Source: Nevskia sp. (GTDB lineage: Bacteria; Pseudomonadota; Gammaproteobacteria; Nevskiales; Nevskiaceae). Taken from it: a stretch of 64,000 nucleotides of DNA. This document shows, in pieces, positions 59,730 through 64,000 of the stretch. The notes under the pieces are model-generated. The model made no database searches. It saw nothing but the letters and a program-made list of their open reading frames with translations, and was not told where the DNA came from. Numbering within the stretch: position 1 is the first letter of the stretch; every line of letters begins with the position of its first letter. Location: contig JADGHB010000013.1 of assembly GCA_019689635.1 (NCBI GenBank), positions 1-64,000 of the forward strand. Reading direction: 5' to 3'. A program made the translations under genes and the position numbers.

Positions 59730-60023
59730 ATGGACCCGGCACTGCAAGAACGCATCGAGGCGGCGGTGTTCCGCCGCCTGCTGGCGCACCTCGACTCGCG
59801 CAAGGACGTGCAGAACATCGAGCTCATGAATCTGGCCGGCTTCTGCCGCAACTGCCTGGGCAAATGGTACGCGGAGGCGGCGCGGGAGATCGGTGTCGCG
59901 ATCAGCGACGAGGAGGCCCGCGAGCGCATCTACGGCATGCCCTACGCCGAGTGGAAGCGTCTTTACCAGAAGGAGGCGACGCCGGAGCAGCAGAAAAAAT
60001 TCGAATCCTCGAAGCCGCGCTAA
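59730..60023 (+). CDS. DUF1244 family protein
   Basis: A 97-residue cytoplasmic protein with the DUF1244 core RKDVQNIELMNLAGFCRNCLGKWY and YGMPYAEWKRLYQKEATPEQ. The two cysteines in FCRNCL are conserved in the family. The function is not established. It lies 12 bp upstream of the large cyclase/ATPase gene and may be co-transcribed with it. Confidence 0.92.
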   Translation: MDPALQERIEAAVFRRLLAHLDSRKDVQNIELMNLAGFCRNCLGKWYAEAAREIGVAISDEEARERIYGMPYAEWKRLYQKEATPEQQKKFESSKPR

Positions 60024-60035
60024 ACGGCAAACCGC

Positions 60036-63000
60036 GTGCCCATCTGCCCGAACTGCCGCGCTGAAAATCCCCAAGGCAGCCGCTACTGCAATCAGTGCGG
60101 CACGCCGCTCGCGGCGGCCGCAAGCGGCGCTGCGCAGGCAAGGCGCCGACCCTATACCCCGCCGCATCTGGCCGAGCGCGTGCTCAAGTCGCGCGCGGCG
60201 CTGAGCGGCGAGCGCAAGCGCGTGACCGTGTTGTTCGTGGATATCAAGGATTCCACCAGCCTGGCCGAGGCCGCCGGCGTCGAGGAGTGGCACGCCATCC
60301 TCGACCGCTTCTTTTCCATCCTCACCGCGGCGGTGCACCGCTACGAGGGCACCGTCAACCAGTACACCGGCGACGGCATCATGGCGCTGTTCGGCGCGCC
60401 GCTGGCACTGGAAGGCCACGCCCGTCGCGCGGGCCTCGCGGCGCTGGAGATGCAGCGCGAAGTGCGCGCCTGGGCCGACGAACTGCGCCTGCGCACGGGC
60501 CTGAACCTGTCGCTGCGCGCCGGCCTCAACAGCGGCGAGGTGGTGGTCGGCGCCATCGGCGACGATCTGCGCATGGACTACACCGCGCAGGGCACGACCG
60601 TACATCTTGCCGCGCGCATGGAGAGCATCTGCGAGCCGGGACGCATTTATCTCACCCGCCATACCGCCGCCTTGGTGGAAGGCTATTTCCGCCTGCGCGA
60701 CCTGGGCGAGCTGCGCGTCGCCGGTGCCGACGCGCCGGTGCGCGTGTACGAACTGGAAGGCGAAGGCCCGCTGAAGACGCGGCTGGAGCGCGGTCTGGCG
60801 CGTGGCGTGGCGCGCTTCGTCGGGCGCGACGCCGAGCTGGAGCGGTTACGCGGGCTTGCGGCACGGGCGCGCGCGGGGCAGGGTGCGATCGCGGTGGTGA
60901 CGGGCGAGGCCGGCATCGGCAAGAGCCGGCTGTGCCGAGAGTTCATCGCCGAGTGCGAGCGCGAAGGTTTCGCCGTGCACGCCGCGACCGGCGTGCCGTA
61001 CGCCGCGGCGCTGCCTTTCCATCCCGTGCAAGCGCTGACGCGCAGCCGCCTGGGTCTGCCCGCACATGGCGCGCCGGAGCAGCAGCGGCGCCTGGCCGCG
61101 GGCGCGCTGACGCTGTTCGATCCGCAGGCGCTGGCCATGTTGCCGCGCCTGCTGGAATTTCTCGGCGTGGCGGCGGCGCCCGCCGATGCGACCCCCGCCG
61201 ATCGTCGGCGCTTGTTCGAGCTGCTCGCGCGTTTTCTGCCGCGCGCCGACGGACCGCAGGTGCTGCTGGTGGAAGACCTGCACTTCGCCGATCCCGGCAG
61301 CGCCGCGTTCTTTGAAATGCTCGCGCGCGAAGTGGAAGGCACGCCGACGCTGCTGCTGTTCAATTTCCGGCCCGACTACCAAGCGCCGTGGCTGGCCGGC
61401 GCGCAGGCGCACGTCGAGCTGCGCGCGCTCGAGGCCACGCAGCTCGAAGGGCTGGCGCGCGAACGGCTCGGCAACCATGCCAGCGTCCGTGACCTGCCGG
61501 AACGCCTGGCCGCACGCGCCGGCGGCAATCCCTTCTATCTCGAAGAGGCGATCCAGGCGCTGGCGGAAGCGGGGCATCTGCAGGGCGTGCACGGCGCTTA
61601 TGCGCTGGTGCGGCCGATCGAGAGCTGGCCCATCCCGGATACCGTCCATGCGCTCGTCGCCGCGCGCATCGACCGGCTCGACGAGGCGCACAAGTCTTTG
61701 CTGCAGACCGCGGCGGTGATCGGTCAGACGTTCGCGACGGATCTGCTGGCCGAACTCGCGGGGCTGCCCCGCGCGCAGTGCGAGGCGCATCTGGGACGCC
61801 TGGTCGAGGCAGGATTCGTGCAGCCGCCGATCGACGAGGGCGCAGCAGCGGTGCATGCCTTCGGCCATCCCCTGATCCAGGATGTGGCCTATCGCACGCA
61901 GCTCGAGAAGCACCGCGCCGCGACCCACGCGCGCCTGGCCGCATTGCTGGAACGCGAGCATCCGTTGTCGGCACCGCCGGACGAGACCGCGGCGGTCGTC
62001 GCCCACCACTGGCGGCGCGCCGGTTCGTTCCCGCGCGCCGCCGCATTCAACCTGCAAGCCGCGCGCTGGGCCACCAACCAGGGCGCCAACGCCACGCTGG
62101 AGCAGTACCGCCTGGCCCTGAAGAACCTGGATCGCGCGCCGCGCACGCCCGAAACCGACCATCTGCGCGCGGCGGCATTGGCCGGATTGGTGCGCATGGC
62201 GCAATTCGCAGTCACGCCGGAGGCGGAAGTCGAGGCCGCTTATGCCGAGGCGCGTCGCCTGGCCGAGGTCAATCGCGACATGCCGGCGCTGGCCGAGCTG
62301 TTGCTGTCCTACGGCGCGCTGTGGCTGCAGCGCGGCGATGCCCGGGCCGCGGTGCGGCTGGCGGAGGAAGCGGTGCGGCTGGCGGTCGCCTCCGGTGCGC
62401 GCGAGCTGGTGCACCGTTTCCGCTTACCCTTGCTTCTGATCTACGGAACCGCCGGCTATCCGCGCGAAGGCATCGTCCTGGTCAACGAAGTCGCCGGCGA
62501 CTCCTGGCTGACCGATTCCGTGGGCGAGGAGAACTATCAATCCCGCGCACTCTACGGCTTGATGCTGACCTGGCTCGGCCGACTCCGCGAGGCACGCGGC
62601 GAGATCGCAACGGTGCTGGCCTATGCCGAACGCGAGCGGCGCGCGCTGTCCTGGATGCACGTCACCGTCATCGATCTCGCTTCGTTCACCGGCGAATACG
62701 ACGGCGTGATGCGCCACGCGGAACGGGCGCTGGCCTTGGCCGAAACCTGGGGCAGCGCCTATTTCCGCGCCATCGCCTTGCGTGGCCTGGGGCAGGCCCA
62801 TCTGCTGCGCAACGAACCCGCGGAGGCGATCGCGGCGCTTGAGCCGGCCAGGCCGCTGGTCGCGCGCGGTGCATTGGCCCATTCCTTCGAGGCCAACACC
62901 TTGCAGACGCTGGCGCGCGCCTATCTCGCCGCCGGGGACGCGGCGCGCGCGCACGAAACGGCGCTGGCCGCGATCGAATCCGGCCGCCGCGCGCACGCGC

Positions 63001-63269
63001 CGGTGTGGGAGCTGATGGCCTGGCTCGCCTTTCTGGAGTTGCCGCCGAACGGGCCGTGGCGCGTGCGAATGGACGAAGGGCTGGCCCGCGCCGACGCGCT
63101 GATGCGGTCCACCGGCACCGAAGGCGCTCGGCCGTGGTGGTGGCTGGCGCGGGCGCGCTGGGCCGCCGATGCGGGCGAACGCGAGACCGCGCGCGCCAGG
63201 GCGCTGGAGCGCTTCGCCGCCAACGGCGCCGAGGCGCTGGTCGCGCGCCATGCGGCGCAATGGAGTTAA
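60036..63269 (+). CDS. Zinc-ribbon, class III adenylate/guanylate cyclase, AAA ATPase and TPR regulator
   Basis: A 1077-residue multidomain protein. The N-terminal zinc ribbon has C4, C7, C18 and C21 (CPNC and CNQC). A class III cyclase domain follows (about 60-240), with metal Asp in VDIKDSTSL and the second in QYTGDGIMALFG, plus RAGLNSGEVVVGAIG. Next is a STAND-type ATPase with Walker A GEAGIGKSRL (near 295) and LLVEDLHFADPGS, then winged-helix and TPR-like helical repeats (about 640-1070). Similar proteins are annotated as adenylate cyclase or MalT-like regulators; the nucleotide made is unverified. The start is GTG 60036 without a strong ribosome site. Confidence 0.88.
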   Translation: MPICPNCRAENPQGSRYCNQCGTPLAAAASGAAQARRRPYTPPHLAERVLKSRAALSGERKRVTVLFVDIKDSTSLAEAAGVEEWHAILDRFFSILTAAVHRYEGTVNQYTGDGIMALFGAPLALEGHARRAGLAALEMQREVRAWADELRLRTGLNLSLRAGLNSGEVVVGAIGDDLRMDYTAQGTTVHLAARMESICEPGRIYLTRHTAALVEGYFRLRDLGELRVAGADAPVRVYELEGEGPLKTRLERGLARGVARFVGRDAELERLRGLAARARAGQGAIAVVTGEAGIGKSRLCREFIAECEREGFAVHAATGVPYAAALPFHPVQALTRSRLGLPAHGAPEQQRRLAAGALTLFDPQALAMLPRLLEFLGVAAAPADATPADRRRLFELLARFLPRADGPQVLLVEDLHFADPGSAAFFEMLAREVEGTPTLLLFNFRPDYQAPWLAGAQAHVELRALEATQLEGLARERLGNHASVRDLPERLAARAGGNPFYLEEAIQALAEAGHLQGVHGAYALVRPIESWPIPDTVHALVAARIDRLDEAHKSLLQTAAVIGQTFATDLLAELAGLPRAQCEAHLGRLVEAGFVQPPIDEGAAAVHAFGHPLIQDVAYRTQLEKHRAATHARLAALLEREHPLSAPPDETAAVVAHHWRRAGSFPRAAAFNLQAARWATNQGANATLEQYRLALKNLDRAPRTPETDHLRAAALAGLVRMAQFAVTPEAEVEAAYAEARRLAEVNRDMPALAELLLSYGALWLQRGDARAAVRLAEEAVRLAVASGARELVHRFRLPLLLIYGTAGYPREGIVLVNEVAGDSWLTDSVGEENYQSRALYGLMLTWLGRLREARGEIATVLAYAERERRALSWMHVTVIDLASFTGEYDGVMRHAERALALAETWGSAYFRAIALRGLGQAHLLRNEPAEAIAALEPARPLVARGALAHSFEANTLQTLARAYLAAGDAARAHETALAAIESGRRAHAPVWELMAWLAFLELPPNGPWRVRMDEGLARADALMRSTGTEGARPWWWLARARWAADAGERETARARALERFAANGAEALVARHAAQWS

Positions 63270-63303
63270 GCTAATCCGAATAAAACCACGGGCGAGGGGA
63301 GCG

Positions 63304-64000
63304 ATGCGGATCGGCGTCTTGCGGGGCGTCTCGCTGTACGTGTTGCAGGGCGCAGTGCTGAGCGCCGCGGCGCTCTTCGCGGTGGCTGCCGCGGCGCCCG
63401 GCGATCCGGCGCTCGCCAAAGTGCTGGCGTGCATGCGCGCCAACGTCCCGCCGACCTTGCGCATCCAGGACCTGGAGTTACAGGCCACCGACCGCGCCGG
63501 CGGCACGCGCACGCTCAAAGGCCGGCTCTACGCGCTGCGAGAACACGGTCTGCTGCGCGCCATGCTGCGCATCGCCGCGCCTCCCGACCTCGCCGGCGCC
63601 GCCTACCTGGTGCGCGAGACGGCCGAGGCCTCGCGCGCCGACGAGATGTACCTGTATCTGCCGGCGCTCAACCGCGTGCGACGCATTGCCGGCGCGAGCG
63701 CCGAGGATTCTTTCCTCGGCACCGATTTCAGCTACAGCGAACTCAAGCAGATCGAGAACGCCTTCAACGACGCCGACGGCCAGCTGGAAGCGCCCGCCCA
63801 GCTCGACGGCCGCACCGTGGACGTGCTCGCCTTTCGTCCGCGCGCCGCCGCCGGCTCGCGTTACAGCGCGCTGCGCGCCTGGGTGGATCGCAAGACCTGC
63901 GTGGCGCTCAAGGTGGATTTCTACGAGGGCGCCGCGCCGCGCAAGGAGCTGTCCGCGTCGGCTTCCGCCTTGGCCCGATCGGGGAGTTACTGGTACCTGA
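63304..64000 (+). CDS. Outer-membrane lipoprotein-sorting (LolA-like) family protein, truncated by the window end
   Basis: The frame opens at ATG 63304 after GAGGGGAG and stays open to the right edge, giving 232 residues. A signal peptide (VLQGAVLSAAALFAVAAAAPG) leads into a LolA/LolB-like beta domain (LQATDRAGGTRTLKGRLY, EMYLYLPALNRVRRIAG, SFLGTDFSYSELKQIE, WVDRKTCVALKVDFYE). This matches proteins often paired with RND-type exporters. The partner genes would lie outside the window. It starts 34 bp after the cyclase gene. Confidence 0.8.
   Translation, partial: MRIGVLRGVSLYVLQGAVLSAAALFAVAAAAPGDPALAKVLACMRANVPPTLRIQDLELQATDRAGGTRTLKGRLYALREHGLLRAMLRIAAPPDLAGAAYLVRETAEASRADEMYLYLPALNRVRRIAGASAEDSFLGTDFSYSELKQIENAFNDADGQLEAPAQLDGRTVDVLAFRPRAAAGSRYSALRAWVDRKTCVALKVDFYEGAAPRKELSASASALARSGSYWYL

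Overview
The window is high-G+C chromosomal DNA from a proteobacterium, most likely a gammaproteobacterium. The evidence is an arginine succinyltransferase (ast) pathway, GspA/GspB type II secretion assembly factors, FadH, HiPIP, and the small families DUF1244 and DUF1289. FixL/FixJ together with an FNR regulator points to a respiratory organism that meets low oxygen. I see no integrase, transposase, phage block or CRISPR array. The genus cannot be settled from the sequence alone.

Layout. 0-4.7 kb: NfeD-type membrane protease plus slipin, then a secreted subtilase with a GlyGly-CTERM-like tail. 4.7-24 kb: a low-oxygen response region. It holds tRNA-Ala, an ethylene-receptor-like GGDEF/EAL protein, a universal stress protein (USP) with a cytochrome c, a small coiled-coil protein, a DosP-like PAS-GGDEF-EAL protein, fnr, a second USP, a deacetylase/acetyltransferase pair, fixL-fixJ and the cytochrome bd operon cydPABX. 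Five FNR-type palindromes lie in its promoters, each followed 21-22 bp later by a -10-like hexamer. 24-40 kb: astC, gspAB, then a long minus-strand run (GT4, polysaccharide deacetylase, GT9, astA, DUF218, astD, astB), a lipoprotein, an M20 hydrolase and a cationic amino acid permease. 40-49 kb: an AraC regulator with a divergent secreted protein, a TolB/TPR protein, tRNA-Arg and a very large Ig-repeat lipoprotein. 49-64 kb: alanine dehydrogenase plus malic enzyme, HiPIP, an MFS transporter, an alpha/beta-hydrolase fused to an acyl-CoA-binding domain, a 2,4-dienoyl-CoA reductase operon, small conserved proteins, a cyclase/ATPase/TPR regulator and a truncated LolA-like gene.

How the parts fit. 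FixL is a haem-PAS kinase and FixJ its response regulator. A FixJ-box-like sequence lies upstream of fnr, and FNR boxes lie upstream of both USPs, the coiled-coil gene, the deacetylase/acetyltransferase operon and cydP. This suggests a FixLJ to FNR cascade controlling stress proteins, protein acetylation and the high-affinity oxidase, alongside two c-di-GMP enzymes with sensory N-termini. The regulatory links are inferred from sequence.

The most novel structural signal is a set of five intergenic elements of about 157-166 bp. Each is built from five consecutive hairpins, in two families that share the central hairpin. Two copies supply the stop codon of the preceding gene.
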